Assembly (NCBI GenBank): GCA_038503035.1
Contig: JAVSML010024329.1
Location: 1 to 64,000, forward strand
Origin: Crocodylus rhombifer
Lineage: Eukaryota; Chordata; Crocodylia; Crocodylidae
Reading direction: 5' to 3'
Length of the DNA: 64,000 bases
Each line of letters opens with the position of its first letter. Position 1 is the stretch's first letter. The notes beneath the pieces were generated by a model, which saw only the letters and a program-made list of their open reading frames with translations, was not told the origin of the DNA and did no database searches. The position numbers and the translations under genes are program-made. Below are positions 21,960 to 32,124 of the stretch, in pieces.

Positions 21960-23375
21960 TACATCTATATCAAGCCCAGTAACTTGTATTAAACTAAAGC
22001 ATATTTTATAGAAAGGCAACCAGTCTTGATATAAAAAGCCCCTAAGGAGCAGGTGTATTTGACACCTCTGCCTAACCCATGTCATTTCTCTTAGGCAGGA
22101 TCAAGTGCCTATACAATCCCTAATTGAAATCTATCTCTCCTGTTCTTAAAACCCTCCAATGTCAGATATTCCACAACCTAGCTAGGTACTGCTTAGCTTT
22201 TTCTATATTGATGTAAATCTTCCTTGCTGCAAAGTAAGTTACTAGCTCTTCTCCTACCCTGGATGGATATGGAAAACATTCATATCACTTTCATTCTCTG
22301 CTCAGATTTCATGTTTTTGGAAATTTGCAAATTTCATAAATTTCTGATGGTTTTGATAGCTTTATTTGAGTTCTCCCACTTGTCTAGATCTTTCTTAAAG
22401 CGTGGTGCCTAGAAATGGACAAAATGCTGAGGCCTTATCAATGCTAAACAGAATGCACTAATTATCTGCCACATCTTACATACAACACTGCTATCCCAGA
22501 AAAATATTTGCCTTTTTGGTTCACCTTGTTGACTCAAATTAATTTTGTGATCCACTAAGCCTGGTACAGACAATACACTTTTGCCAATATAAGCGGTCAG
22601 AAACTGATCTATACCTATAACAGAACCAAAGTTCAGCACATAAAACCAGTCTATACCCAGAACAGAACAGAAATTAGCCATGCACAAACTGGTTTAAAAA
22701 TGGAGGAACCAGTCTAAGATTTGGCCCTCTCCTTCCCTCATGAAAAGGCATATGTGTATTCTGTCCACTACTGAGCTAAACTACATGACTTACAGAAAAC
22801 CGTGTAACTTAGACCAATTCTACCTTGGGCTTTTTGAATGTCTGTACCTAGCCGTGTATATCTGTTTTTTTTATTTGGTTTTGTTGCAGTACTGTTGCCT
22901 TTCCAGTTTTGCCCATTGTGTATTAATGCCTCTTATTTCTCCTTTAAGTCTAGACATCTGCATTTATCTTTATTGAATTTCATTTTCTTGATTCCATGTC
23001 TCCAATTTATCATTTTCAATTGGAATGCCAACCTTCTACCAACATAGTGCTTTGAAACCCCCCTGAGACTGGCCTCCTTTGCAAATGCTATAAGTGTAAC
23101 TAGTCTTCCATTATACAAGTCATGAATAAAAGTGATCCAGGACTCAATAACAGATCCAGGAGAGACGCATGCAGAGCACCAGTTGATCGTCCTCACAATA
23201 TGATGGAGAACTTCTGATAACCTCTCATCATTTTCAAATGGTTGTACAACTACCTTATAGTAATTTCATATGTGCTGTATTTTACTAGTTTATTTATAAG
23301 AATTTAATGTGGGACTGTATCAACAGCCTCTAACCAAAACATATACTGTTATCCCAAACTTCTGTGCAGAGCCAA
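21960..23375 (-). mobile_element. Ancient CR1-type element on the minus strand, interrupted by a MITE
   Basis: Read on the plus strand it shows, in order, the reversed landmarks of a CR1 3' half. CAAGCCCAGTAACTTG and GGCAACCAGTCTTGAT lie near 21975-22030. Then come GATATTCCACAACCTAG (22160), CTTGCTGCAAAGTAAGTTAC (22223), TGGTGCCTAGAAATGGACAAA (22403), TTGAATTTCATTTTCTTGAT (22974) and CAAATGCTATAAGTGTA (23079). The last landmark is TTTATAAGAATTTAATGTGGGACTGTATCAA (23294). No frame survives. A 296-bp TIR element splits it at 22558-22853. Confidence 0.65.
22558..22853 (+). mobile_element. GGTACAGACATT-TIR MITE, copy 1
   Basis: Ends AGCCTGGTACAGACAATAC and (reverse-complemented) GGCTAGGTACAGACATTC are inverted copies. 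The interior aligns along its length with 38006-38300 (TATAACAGAAC..A..TTCAGCA, ACCAGTCTA, AAAACCGTGTAACTTAGACC). No ORF. It lies inside the old CR1, so it inserted later. No target duplication could be seen for this copy. Confidence 0.75.
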
Positions 23376-23789
23376 AAAAATATCTGAACTAAAATCCTTT
23401 CTCTCTGCCAGCTACTGGCAAACTCCCGAATCTTCTCTGAGTGATGATTTAACAGGTTTGTTTCTCATGGCCCAGGAGGTCAGAGTAAGCCTAATCTGTC
23501 CAGCTGGGTTGAACCTATAATGGCCAGCTGGAGTGATTTTTCTTACAGAATCTTGAGGGGATCACAGCCCCATAGCTAAAAACATGATTTTTTTTCAATT
23601 TGAACTTGATCTAATCAAGACTTCTAATGCCAGATGTATCCATCATGTGTGGATGCAAATCTAATAGGCAAGAGGTTAGGGTAAATCAACATTTTTCATG
23701 TATACCTACCAGGATTAGTTCACCAGATCTTAAGTCTCTAACAAGTCGTGCAATGCCGTAGTCTATAGAAATCTGCAACAATCTCACAT
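23376..23789. other. Unassigned sequence
   Basis: No recognisable feature between the old CR1 and the younger CR1. Confidence 0.45.
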
Positions 23790-23803
23790 TAATCGGCGAC
23801 CTA

Positions 23804-24010
23804 GTGATCGATGGGAAGTTGGGTGACAGCGACCATGAGCTGATCACCTTCATCATCCGCCGTAAAGCTGGCAAGTCTGTCAGCAACACAGAAGTCCTTG
23901 ACTTCAGAAAAGCCGACTTTGACAAGGTCAAGAGGCTAGTCGGTCAGGCCCTCAGGGACCGTGACCCCAGGGAGATGGGAGTTCAAGAAGAGTGGTTGCT
24001 TCTCAAGTAA
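23804..24010 (+). pseudogene. CR1 ORF2 endonuclease C-terminus, ended by a stop
   Basis: The 68 codons include KLGDSDHELITFIIRRKAGK, the C-terminal SDH motif of the APE-like endonuclease. The frame stops at TAA (24008-24010), where the 43-kb copy has GAA, a single-base difference. After this one stop the same frame continues open through the whole RT, so only one change separates this part from the next feature. Confidence 0.85.
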
Positions 24011-24280
24011 GCGATCCTCAGTGCACAAGCTAAATCTATTCCAACACGGAGGAAAGGCAGCAAGAAGGCACAGCAGCCCCCCTGGCTCTCCAGAGACCTA
24101 GCGGACCTACTGTGGCTAAAAAAGAAAGCCTACAAAGGATGGAGGACGGGATTCACCTCCAAGGAGGATTACTCCGCGCTGGTCCGGTCCTGCAGGGAGC
24201 AAACCAGGAAAGCCAAGGCTGCAACTGAACTCCAACTAGCTTCAGGCATCAAGGATAACAAAAAGTCCTTTTTCAGGTAT

Positions 24281-25975
24281 GTGGGGAGCCGGAGGAAAAG
24301 CAAGGGCAATGTTGGACCCCTGCTAAACCAGATGGGGCAACTGACAACTGACGCCCAGGAAAAAGCCAACCTATTAAATAGGTACTTTGCGTCAGTCTTT
24401 CATCAGTCACACGGGATGCCCATGCCTGCTATGGGACAGGGAAATCTGGGTGAGGGGGATCCCCTACCCTCCATCAATGCTGACCTCGTGAAGGAACACC
24501 TTGAGAAGCTGGATACCTTCAAGTCAGCTGGCCCTGACAACCTGCACCCCAGGGTACTCAAGGAGCTGGCGAGCGTCATAGCCCAGCCCCTGGCACGGGT
24601 CTTTGAAAACTCCTGGCGCTCTGGTGTAGTGCCCGAAGACTGGAAGAAGGCCAATGTGGTGCCGATCTTCAAGAAAGGGAGGAGAGTGGATCCGGCTAAC
24701 TACAGGCCCATTAGCCTGACTTCTATCCTGGGGAAGATCTTAGAAAAGTTTATTAAGGAGGCCATCCTTGAGGGACTGGCCCAGGCTAACATCCTAAGGG
24801 ATAGCCAGCACGGGTTTGTTGCAGGTAGGTCTTGTTTGACCAATCTCATTTCCTTCTGTGACCAGGTGACCTATCACCTGGACAAGGGAGAAGAGATTGA
24901 TGTCATATATCTTGACTTCAAAAAAGCTTTTGATCTGGTATCCCATGATCACCTCTTGGCCAAACTGGCCAGTTGTGGCCTTGGCTCCACCACGATCCGC
25001 TGGCTGGGAAATTGGCTTCGTGGTCGGACCCAGAGGGTTGTGATTGATGGCAGTCACTCATCATGGTGCCCTGTGACCAGTGGGGTCCCTCAAGGCTCTG
25101 TCCTGGGACCCATACTGTTCAACATCTTCATTAATGATGTGGACATTGGAGTTAGGAGTGGACTGGCCAAGTTCACCGATGACACCAAACTTTGGGGCAA
25201 AGCATCCACGCCAGAAGATAGGCGGGTGATCCAGGCTGACCTGGACAAGCTCAGCAAATGGGCAGACGAGAACCTCATGGTGTTTAACACCGAAAAATGC
25301 AAGGTTCTCCACCTTGGGAGGAAAAACCTGCAGCACCCTTATAGGCTCGGCAGTGCTACGTTGGTTAGCACTACAGAAGAAAAAGACTTGGGGGTCATCA
25401 TTGACCACAAGATGAACATGAGCCTGCAATGCGATGCTGCGGCTAGTAAAGCGACCAAAATGCTGGCGTGCATCCATAGATGCTTCTCAAGCAAATCCCG
25501 GGACGTCATTCTCCCCTTGTACTCGGCCTTGGTGAGGCCGCAGCTGGAGTACTGCGTCCAGTTTTGGGCTCCACAATTCAAAAAGGATGTGGAGAAGCTT
25601 GAGAGAGTCCAGAGGAGAGCCACGCGCATGATCAGAGGTCAGGAAAACAGATCTTACGATGACAGGCTGAGAGCCACGGGACTCTTTAGCCTGAAAAAGC
25701 GCAGGCTCAGGGGTGATCTGATGGCCACCTATAAGTTTATCAGGGGTGACCACCAGGATCTGGGGGAACATCTGTTCACCAGAGCACCCCAAGGGATGAC
25801 GAGGTCGAACGGTCACAAACTCCTGCAAGACCGTTTCAGGCTGGACATAAGGAAGAATTTCTTTACTGTCCGAGCCCCCAAGGTCTGGAACAGTCTGCCA
25901 TTGGAGGTGGTTCAAGCACCTACATTGAACACCTTCAAGAGTAAATTGGATGCTTATCTTGCTGGGATCCTATGA
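24281..25975 (+). CDS. CR1 ORF2 fragment: uninterrupted reverse transcriptase and C-terminal domain, 564 aa
   Basis: This encodes the RT half of the CR1 ORF2 protein, which copies CR1 RNA at a nicked target. Visible in order: SAGPDNLHPRVLKELAS (about 84-100), NYRPISLTSILGKILEKFI (about 141-159), FVAGRSCLTNL, YLDFKKAFDLVSHD (211-218 hold LDFKKAFD, first catalytic Asp 212), SGVPQGSVLGPILFNIFIND, and the catalytic box FTDD at 298-301. KCKVLHLGRKN and the C-terminal [20 protein letters not shown] and [20 protein letters not shown] segments follow. The box is FTDD where subfamily 2 has FADD; a CpG change could explain it. The frame is in fact open from 24011, so the ATG used here is only the first one. 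The endonuclease is truncated, so the copy is not autonomous. Confidence 0.9.
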   Translation: MGSRRKSKGNVGPLLNQMGQLTTDAQEKANLLNRYFASVFHQSHGMPMPAMGQGNLGEGDPLPSINADLVKEHLEKLDTFKSAGPDNLHPRVLKELASVIAQPLARVFENSWRSGVVPEDWKKANVVPIFKKGRRVDPANYRPISLTSILGKILEKFIKEAILEGLAQANILRDSQHGFVAGRSCLTNLISFCDQVTYHLDKGEEIDVIYLDFKKAFDLVSHDHLLAKLASCGLGSTTIRWLGNWLRGRTQRVVIDGSHSSWCPVTSGVPQGSVLGPILFNIFINDVDIGVRSGLAKFTDDTKLWGKASTPEDRRVIQADLDKLSKWADENLMVFNTEKCKVLHLGRKNLQHPYRLGSATLVSTTEEKDLGVIIDHKMNMSLQCDAAASKATKMLACIHRCFSSKSRDVILPLYSALVRPQLEYCVQFWAPQFKKDVEKLERVQRRATRMIRGQENRSYDDRLRATGLFSLKKRRLRGDLMATYKFIRGDHQDLGEHLFTRAPQGMTRSNGHKLLQDRFRLDIRKNFFTVRAPKVWNSLPLEVVQAPTLNTFKSKLDAYLAGIL

Positions 25976-26083
25976 CCCCAGCTGACTTCCTGCCCTTTGG
26001 GCAGGCGGCTGGACTCGATGATCTCCCGAGGTCCCTTCCAGCCCTAATGTCTATGAAATCTATGAAATCTATGAATACCCCAA

Positions 26084-27504
26084 ACACTGTATTTTAAATA
26101 GCCGAAAATAACTAGGTTAGATGTCTTCAATAATAAGCTATTTTCTGATAATTACCCTCCAACACTGCAGTCTAAGAAAACAAGAACATCTGTTAAAGTT
26201 ATGAGAGCCTTGTTAACTCTCTGTTCAGAGCAGGAAAGCCTATTGCTTTAGATTTTTCCTCAATGCCTTAGGACAAAAGTAGTCAGAATGCGGTCCACAA
26301 GACCCCATAAAGTTCTACAGTGTATCCACAGTTAGTCTTACATTCAGTACAGAAGGGCAGATCAGAGGGACCAGAGGACCCAGTAAATGGCTCCATACTA
26401 ATCTCATCAGAAGGTATTTGGATCCAAGTGGAACACTGTATGCTAAAATCTTATCCCAAGGTATTTGTTTCCTCTTATTGAAGATATACGTGATTTCCTG
26501 TATTTTTTTGTCAAAATATAAATGAACCTGTTTTCTCTCATACTGAAAAAACAGCCTCCATCAGAGAATGATGCTAGGAAAAAAGTGTATCAGTTTAGGA
26601 ACATTACAGAAATTCTTGTAATTGTTTCATTGAAGAAACAGCAGGAACTCTGGCACCTCCAAGCTTTGGAACAAGGAGACTGTCCTAGTGTTAACAACTA
26701 TTTTCTGTACTCCTAAAAATCCACCTGTATTAAGACAAATGTATAAGCCAAATAACCCATAGGACATTCCTGCTCAGTTCAGGCCTGTTAGAAAGCATTT
26801 GCTGAATTTTCTGCAGATTTCACAAGAAAATCTCTAATGCAGCAAATAATAATCAGGATCTCTACTACAATTACAGGACCACTGTAGAATCAGACACTAA
26901 CTAAAAAAGAGAGATCATCTGTCCCATATTCTCAATGCTTCTTATGTTGGCATGTAGGCAAGAGGAAGAGGAAGAGACTGTTTGAAGGAGATACATGGGA
27001 AGCTAGTCCTGGCAGTGTGGCAAGGAGGAAGATTGAGCCAGGGAATTGAGGGGTGGGGACACTCCTGGAATATGGGCTGGAGGACCAGAAGGGAGTGAGG
27101 TCATGAAATGGAGCCAAGGAGAATGTGTTATAATGTCAGCTGAGAGTGAAGGAGACTGGGGTCAGGAAAGGTTACTAAACGGATAGAACTAGGATGAAGA
27201 GACAAAGGGGAAGCTGAGACAAGACAGAGATGAGGGAGGACCAGGGCAAGAATAGAATGCAGGAAGCCTAAGAAAGGGACAGTCTTGACAAGAGGAAGGA
27301 TCACAAGCATCTCTACTGTACAACAGTTCAGGAGAACTGAGAATATAAACTATTAGGGGCCAGGGCAGTAGGCTAGCCAAATTGCCACCAGCTGGCCATA
27401 GATACCTGAGCGGGCCTGGCTTCTAGTGACCTAACTACCCCCACCCAGCTCTAGTTGCCTGCTGGATATGACTGCCTGCTTTTAAGTAGCAGCCCTTTCA
27501 GTGC
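26084..27504. other. Unassigned sequence with a purine-rich tract
   Basis: Bases 26940-27310 are strongly purine-biased (runs such as GAAGAGGAAGAGACTG), a possible triplex-forming or old repeat tract. No coding signal was found. 27360-27500 is GC-richer and unidentified. Confidence 0.45.
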
Positions 27505-28168
27505 CCAGCAAACTGATCAACAAGAAAAGATGAATATGAGCCACCAATGAGATGTTGCAGCTGGTAAAGTGAGCAAAACTCTGGCTTGCATACATACATG
27601 ATTCTCAAGCAAATCCCAGGATGTCATCCTCCCGCTGTACTCAGCCTTGGTGAGGCCGCAGCTGGAGTACTGCATCCAATTCAGGGCCCCACAATTTAAA
27701 AAGGATGTGGAGAAGCTTGAGAGTCCAGAGGAGAGTGACATGCATGATCAGAGGGCAGGAGAACAGGCCCTGTGAGCCATGGGACTCTTCAGCCTGTAAA
27801 AGCGCAGGCTCAGAGGGAACCTGGTGGCTGTCTACAAGTATATAAGGGGTGTACATCAGGACCTGGGTGAACGCCTGTTCACCAGAGCACCCCAAGGGAT
27901 GACAAGGTCAAATGGTCACAAACTCCTCCAAGACAGTTTCAGGCTGGGCATAAGGAAGAACTTCTTTACTGTCCAAGCCCGAAACGCCTGGAACAGACTG
28001 CTGCCAGAGGTGGTGCAAGCACCTACTCTGGACTCCTTTAAGAGATGTTTGGATGTTTACCTTTCTGGGTTCCTTTGACCCCAGCTGACTTCCTGCCCTT
28101 GGGGCAGGGGGCTGGACTCGATCTTCCGAGGTCCCCTCCAGCCCTAATGTTTATGAAATCTATGAACA
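27505..28168 (+). mobile_element. CR1 subfamily 1, short 3' copy
   Basis: This 664-bp copy starts at the DHKMNMS region of the RT C-terminus (AAGATGAATATGAGCC) and ends in TTATGAAATCTATGAACA. It aligns with 25395-26070 with more substitutions than the 43-kb copy, so it is older or from another branch. Confidence 0.85.
27517..28078 (+). pseudogene. CR1 ORF2 C-terminal fragment
   Basis: Contains [25 protein letters not shown] with a frameshift before the RRATRMIRG region. An 84-codon open stretch (27824-28078) includes VYKYIRGVHQDLGERLFTRA and WNRLLPEVVQAPTLDSFKRC, the usual CR1 ORF2 end. It has no catalytic part. Confidence 0.8.
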
Positions 28169-28924
28169 CATATTTTTGTCCTGTTAAAAATAAACTAGAA
28201 CTACTACTAATACACTAAGGGCCTAGGACTTTATTATTCCATTTACGATTGAAGCAAAAATAAATGTAATTTTATTGCAATGAGTCAAAAATAATCTGCA
28301 GAAAAAGGCGCTTTATTACCAGGAGCAGCTAACAACAGGCAGCAGAATTGCTAAACAAAATATAGCTTGATTGGTGCAACATCAAGACCATTAAAAAGAC
28401 AAGAGAGTCATTAACACTTGTGAAATGAAGAGTTTAGAAAGAATCAGGTAGATTCAAATGAGCCATGAAGTCAGGTGACTCGCTCAGAAGAGTCTGGCTA
28501 GAAATGCAGCTGCCACTGCCTGGCAACTAGTTTTAAACTTTGGGTGGAGCAAGAAGAGGTCCACCCCATTAGAACCACCCCTGCATACCCTTTAACTCTT
28601 ATAATCCTGACACTTCATGTTAGATGCAGTCATCTTGCTAATACTGCACTTAACAATCAGTCATTCTACAATTTTTATCCTTGCTGCTGGGTAGAAGGAT
28701 CTTGGGGCTAGATCCACAATAGGACTTGCAGTTTTAGGCTTCAAATTTCAAAATTCAGTACGTCAAAAAGGTCGCTCAGCTGCCTCCTGACTGCTAGTGG
28801 TCTTGGTGACTTTTAGGTCAAGTGGTAGAGGTTGTGCTATGCAGAAACAGTTTCAACCCTTCCTTCATCATAATTTTTTTTAAAAATGAACGATTCATTG
28901 GGTCAAGAAGAAAGTATGTATGAG
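28169..28924. other. Unassigned sequence
   Basis: No recognisable element. AT-rich with short A-runs. Confidence 0.5.
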
Positions 28925-28929
28925 AGAGG

Positions 28930-29105
28930 CAGTAAACACGACTCACTAATCTAATGGCTAGTGCACTCATCTGGGAAGTAGTCCTGTGTTCCAATCTCTA
29001 TTCCATTAACTGTTTAGATATTTCATCCAATAAATATCATTACATCAGGATTAGAATCGAGGTCTTATCCCTTGCAAATGTCTCTCTCAGTTACTAGGCT
29101 GAACA
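28930..29105. repeat. Two tRNA-like promoter pairs in inverted orientation (possible SINE pair)
   Basis: On the plus strand an A-box-like TGGCTAGTGCAC lies at about 28955-28966 and a B-box-like TGTTCCAATC at about 28986-28995. On the minus strand AGCCTAGTAAC lies at about 29100-29090, with CGATTCTAATCC, close to the B-box consensus GGTTCGAATCC, at about 29058-29047. The A-to-B spacing is that of tRNA genes in both. The middle also contains a short stem, GATATTT/AAATATC. Neither folds as a full tRNA. This suggests tRNA-derived SINE heads facing each other or one palindromic element; I cannot name a family. Confidence 0.4.
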
Positions 29106-29764
29106 GAAATGCTCACTCCCTCCCTCTTTCTCATTGCCTCTGTGGTCCAGTGAATCATTAATCCTTTTAAGCAAAGTGGAGCTGTGAGCACAGTGGAATT
29201 GAGAGTGACCCTTCCATAATCTGCTTTTTATGTATGGGATGGAAGATAGAACCCTGAATGCCATCTCAACCCCATCTGTACAAACAAAGAAATTGCATGC
29301 AGTTTTCCTACATCTTGGGTAAGTGCTCTAATTATGAAATTATGATATAGAAGGTAGTGGACAGTAGCGGCATTTTAAAGGAAAGGAGTGACCTCTGCTC
29401 CATAGGCATATACCATCAGGCAATAATAAGTGTGTGCCAAGTTGAGGGAGGAACCAGCTGTCAGTTGTGAATCCAAATATTAGGCACTTAACACTTCTCA
29501 GACGTTTTATGAGGGACTATGTGTCTAATTAAAGACTGTGGATTCTGTTGCATGAACCAGACACCTAGAACATAGGCACTAGCCTATTCAACATCAAAGA
29601 ACATAAGTCCCTCTGAATCTAGCCTTTAGTGGCTCCTCAACAGTTATTAATAAAAAATACCTTTATAAAGTTTACAGGAATTTTTAAAAAATCTAAAATC
29701 TAATTATTTCTAATTTTGATGATTTTCCTATTCAAATTTAGTCTTTTTAAATTTTTTTTAAAGA
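29106..29764. other. Unassigned AT-rich sequence
   Basis: No recognisable feature before the Penelope-like element. Confidence 0.45.
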
Positions 29765-30170
29765 TATGTCATCATTTGGACTGGAACCCTGCTATCTCTG
29801 ATTCATTTCCACCAAAAATTCAACAATCATCACCCCTCCATCAGAGTATCACTTGAATACTCTAACACCAAGATTTCCTTTTTGGACACCATGATCAATA
29901 TCCAAGATAGTAAGATTTAAACTACCATATATAAGAAACCCATGGACCAACATACATATCTACGCAGAACCAGTAATCACCCTAAACACACCAAGGAAGC
30001 TGTAATATACAGCCAAGCTCTCAAATACTATCGAATTTGCAGTAAGGAGAATACCCATGATTGCCATCTCACAAATCTCAAAAGGGCCTTCAGCCAACAA
30101 GGACACTTCTCCAGAGAGATAGATTGCACTTTTGAAAGAGCCACATGAAGATTTGCTGCAGTACAAAAGG
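29765..30170 (+). pseudogene. Penelope-like RT, C-terminal (thumb) region
   Basis: A frame with FNNHHPSIRVSLEYSNTKIS then FLDTMINIQDSKI (near 29817-29913) is followed after a stop by TTIYKKPMDQHTYLRRTSNHP and HTKEAVIYSQALKYYRICS. Then NLKRAFSQQGHF and DLLQYKRK follow near 30084-30170. This matches the conserved Penelope-like series (SFLD, KPTDxxxYLHxxSxHPxHTKxAIPYSQALRxRRICS, LxxxFxxRGYP). Only the RT end remains: the YxDD catalytic region would lie upstream and is not present. At least one stop and one frameshift. Confidence 0.85.
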
Positions 30171-31104
30171 AAAATCTCCTGTGTGGCAGGGATGAGGCCA
30201 TGGAGAAGAATGCACCTGAAGAGGAAGACAAACAGAGCTGGCAGGATGCCATGCTGAGCCAGAAGCATGGCAGAAACAGAGCCATGGCAAGGAAAAATGC
30301 TGCGCTGGAAAATGAAGAAAAACAAGAGCAATGGGTCTGGGAGAAGCCAGAACTGGTTCCCATGCCAATGTGCACATCCTTTATGGCGGCATACTGGTGC
30401 TGATTTGCCGGCCGGCCCTCAGAAAAAGGAATAAAAACCCCGACAGACCAGAGGCAGGGGGAACTGGAAGTGGGTTTCCCAGTGGGCCCCAAGTCACCAG
30501 AGCAGAGCAGAGCCTCACTGAGGCAAAGTGGTGGCAGCCCTAGGAAGCGGCCTCTGAAAATAAGCTAAGCCCAAGAGGACTAAACTACTTACCTGAGACA
30601 GTGCTGTGGATTCCAGTTGTCTCCGGACAGGAGGGGACCAACCAGGAACCTAAGGAAAGAAGAAGAGACAGACACTTGGACCCCAGCAAGTAGAAACCAG
30701 AGAGAGAGAAAAATACACCCGGAAGCAAGGTAACCTGGGGTCAGGAAAGAGTCTAGGTCAGTTCCAATACGGCCTAGAAGAAGCCAGATGAGACACCATC
30801 TGACTGTGACTACTATAACTCAAAAGGCCAAGATAAAAAAACCTATACCATACCCAGCCCTAGAGAATTGGAAATAACATCCTTGGTTGGTGCTAGGTGG
30901 GGTGTAGGGAAGGTAGAGCCCCAAAACAGGAAGATGGATGAGAAGATTGAAGGTGGGTGCCAAGAAAGGCAAGACATACCATCTTCCTCCCAATTAAAAA
31001 AGTTTATTCCAGCAAGACGTGAAAGGCGAGAACCCCTGAGGACCTTCCAAGAAATCTAACCCAGCAGCAAGTAATGACGAAGTCTGAAAAACCCATATGA
31101 ACAA
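30171..31104. other. Unidentified insertion inside the Penelope-like element
   Basis: Penelope homology is lost after about 30170 and regained near 31105. The block has short frames (67 codons at 30200, charged and glutamine-rich; 63 codons at 30868) without known motifs. A TATA-like GGAATAAAAACC lies at 30428-30439, and a splice-donor-like AAGGTAACC at about 30728. It might be an LTR plus leader of an unrecognised retroelement or an exon-like fragment. No boundary repeat was found. Confidence 0.4.
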
Positions 31105-31760
31105 GACACACTGGTGAACAGCACAGGAGATTACAACCCCAATCCATACACCATTAGTTATGACATATCACCCTTCCCTGGAACCTACATGGAAAATCCT
31201 CAAATAATTGCAACCCATAGTAGAAGAAGACCCATTTCCAGAACAACCCATCCTAGCCTTCAAACAAGCACTGAACCTTGTTAACCGCATCACCAGAAGG
31301 AAACTCCCTATGACCTAAGCCACACCGAATGGATCCAGACCATGCCAGGACAAGAAATGCAAAACCAGCCAACATATCTCCACCACCTCCACTATAACTA
31401 CACCCCACAACAGAACCATCAACATTCCTGGATCTTACAGCTGCACCTCCAGAAAAGTTATATACTTCATCCAGTACACCAAATGCCCTGATGGAAAATA
31501 TGTTGGAGAAACCAAACAACAACTGCGCACCAGAATGAACACACACCAGAAATCTATCAATGACAAGAATGCCCATCTACCTGTGGGAGCACACTTCTCA
31601 CAAGACAATCACTCCCTCTCCAGTCTCTCAGTTCTAATCCTCGGAACTTACAAAATACCTTCATAGATAAGCCTACGAACTTCACTTCATAAATCTACTG
31701 GATACACAAAATCATGGACTCAATATAGACATTGGTTTAATGACACATTACAACCTGCCT
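31105..31760 (+). pseudogene. Penelope-like linker and GIY-YIG endonuclease
   Basis: The linker reads TPLVMTYHPSLEPTWKILK, a stop, then LQPIVEEDPFPEQPILAFKQ and NLVNRITRRKLP (31148-31310). A cysteine-containing segment CQDKKCKTSQHI (about 31339-31374) follows, where the last Cys of the usual CxxC motif is Ser. The GIY-YIG core reads KVIYFIQYTKCPDGKYVGET then LRTRMNTHQKSI (31456-31560), with the spaced Tyr and the YVG triplet plus catalytic-type Arg. The end is GAHFSQDNHSL, then a LLDTQNHGLNIDIG-like stretch near 31690-31730. Family role: cleaves target DNA for insertion. Frameshifts near 31310 and 31660 disable it. Confidence 0.85.
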
Positions 31761-31769
31761 GACATCTGA

Positions 31770-32105
31770 TACAACAGGTACCTACCTAACCTGACCTCTT
31801 ACATTCTTCTTTTCCCCAACCTTTTCTTTCCTCCCCTCCCCTCCCCTACTTTTCTGCCTTTTATCTCCCTGATTTCCTACTATTTCCTTCTTCATTGAGA
31901 GCCTCTTTCTTACCCTGTATATTTATCTCTATAATGTTTCCCTTTGGTCTTTTTTCCCCTGCTTTCTTCCCCCTCCCTCCTCTGCTTTACCTTTTGTTTC
32001 TCCTTTCTACCTTTTTATAGTTACACTACATCCTCTCATACTTTGAGCTTCTATTCTATTTTTTTCACTCACAGCCTCTTTTCCACCCTGTATTCTGTAA
32101 GGCCC
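31770..32105 (+). repeat. Pyrimidine-rich tract
   Basis: About 330 bases dominated by C and T on this strand (TTTCCTCCCCTCCCCTCCCC near 31830). It directly follows the Penelope-like coding end and stops before the MITE at 32125. Confidence 0.6.
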
Positions 32106-32124
32106 TGGCCATCTTCTTCCTTGT

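Larger units (their letters stand above)
23790..26083 (+). mobile_element. CR1 subfamily 1, 5'-truncated copy with intact RT frame
   Basis: Homology with the copy at 41038-44707 begins at about 23790, inside the endonuclease domain. It runs to the 3' tail TCTATGAAATCTATGAAATC at 26050-26069. Over the roughly 215 bases from 23803 I count about nine differences from the 43-kb copy, so the two are close relatives. No flanking duplication is evident, as usual for CR1. Confidence 0.9.
29765..31760 (+). mobile_element. Penelope-like retroelement (RT end and GIY-YIG endonuclease), split by an insertion
   Basis: The RT C-terminal part lies at 29765-30170 and the linker plus endonuclease at 31105-31760, both on the plus strand and in the usual order. 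About 0.9 kb of unrelated sequence separates them. The 5' part with the RT catalytic core is absent. Downstream is a long pyrimidine tract (31770-32100) that may be its 3' untranslated region. Confidence 0.8.

Noticed and set aside
25061..25915. Minus-strand frames of 138-142 codons opposite the RT
   Set aside because: Mirror frames of a conserved RT; the same shadows recur at 43683 and 27641, as expected from homologous CR1 copies.
28930..29105. Functional tRNA genes
   Set aside because: A and B boxes are present, but no complete acceptor stem or cloverleaf could be formed.
30200..30403. 67-codon frame as a gene
   Set aside because: Charged low-complexity sequence with no recognised motif, lying in the unidentified insertion; kept only as part of that block.
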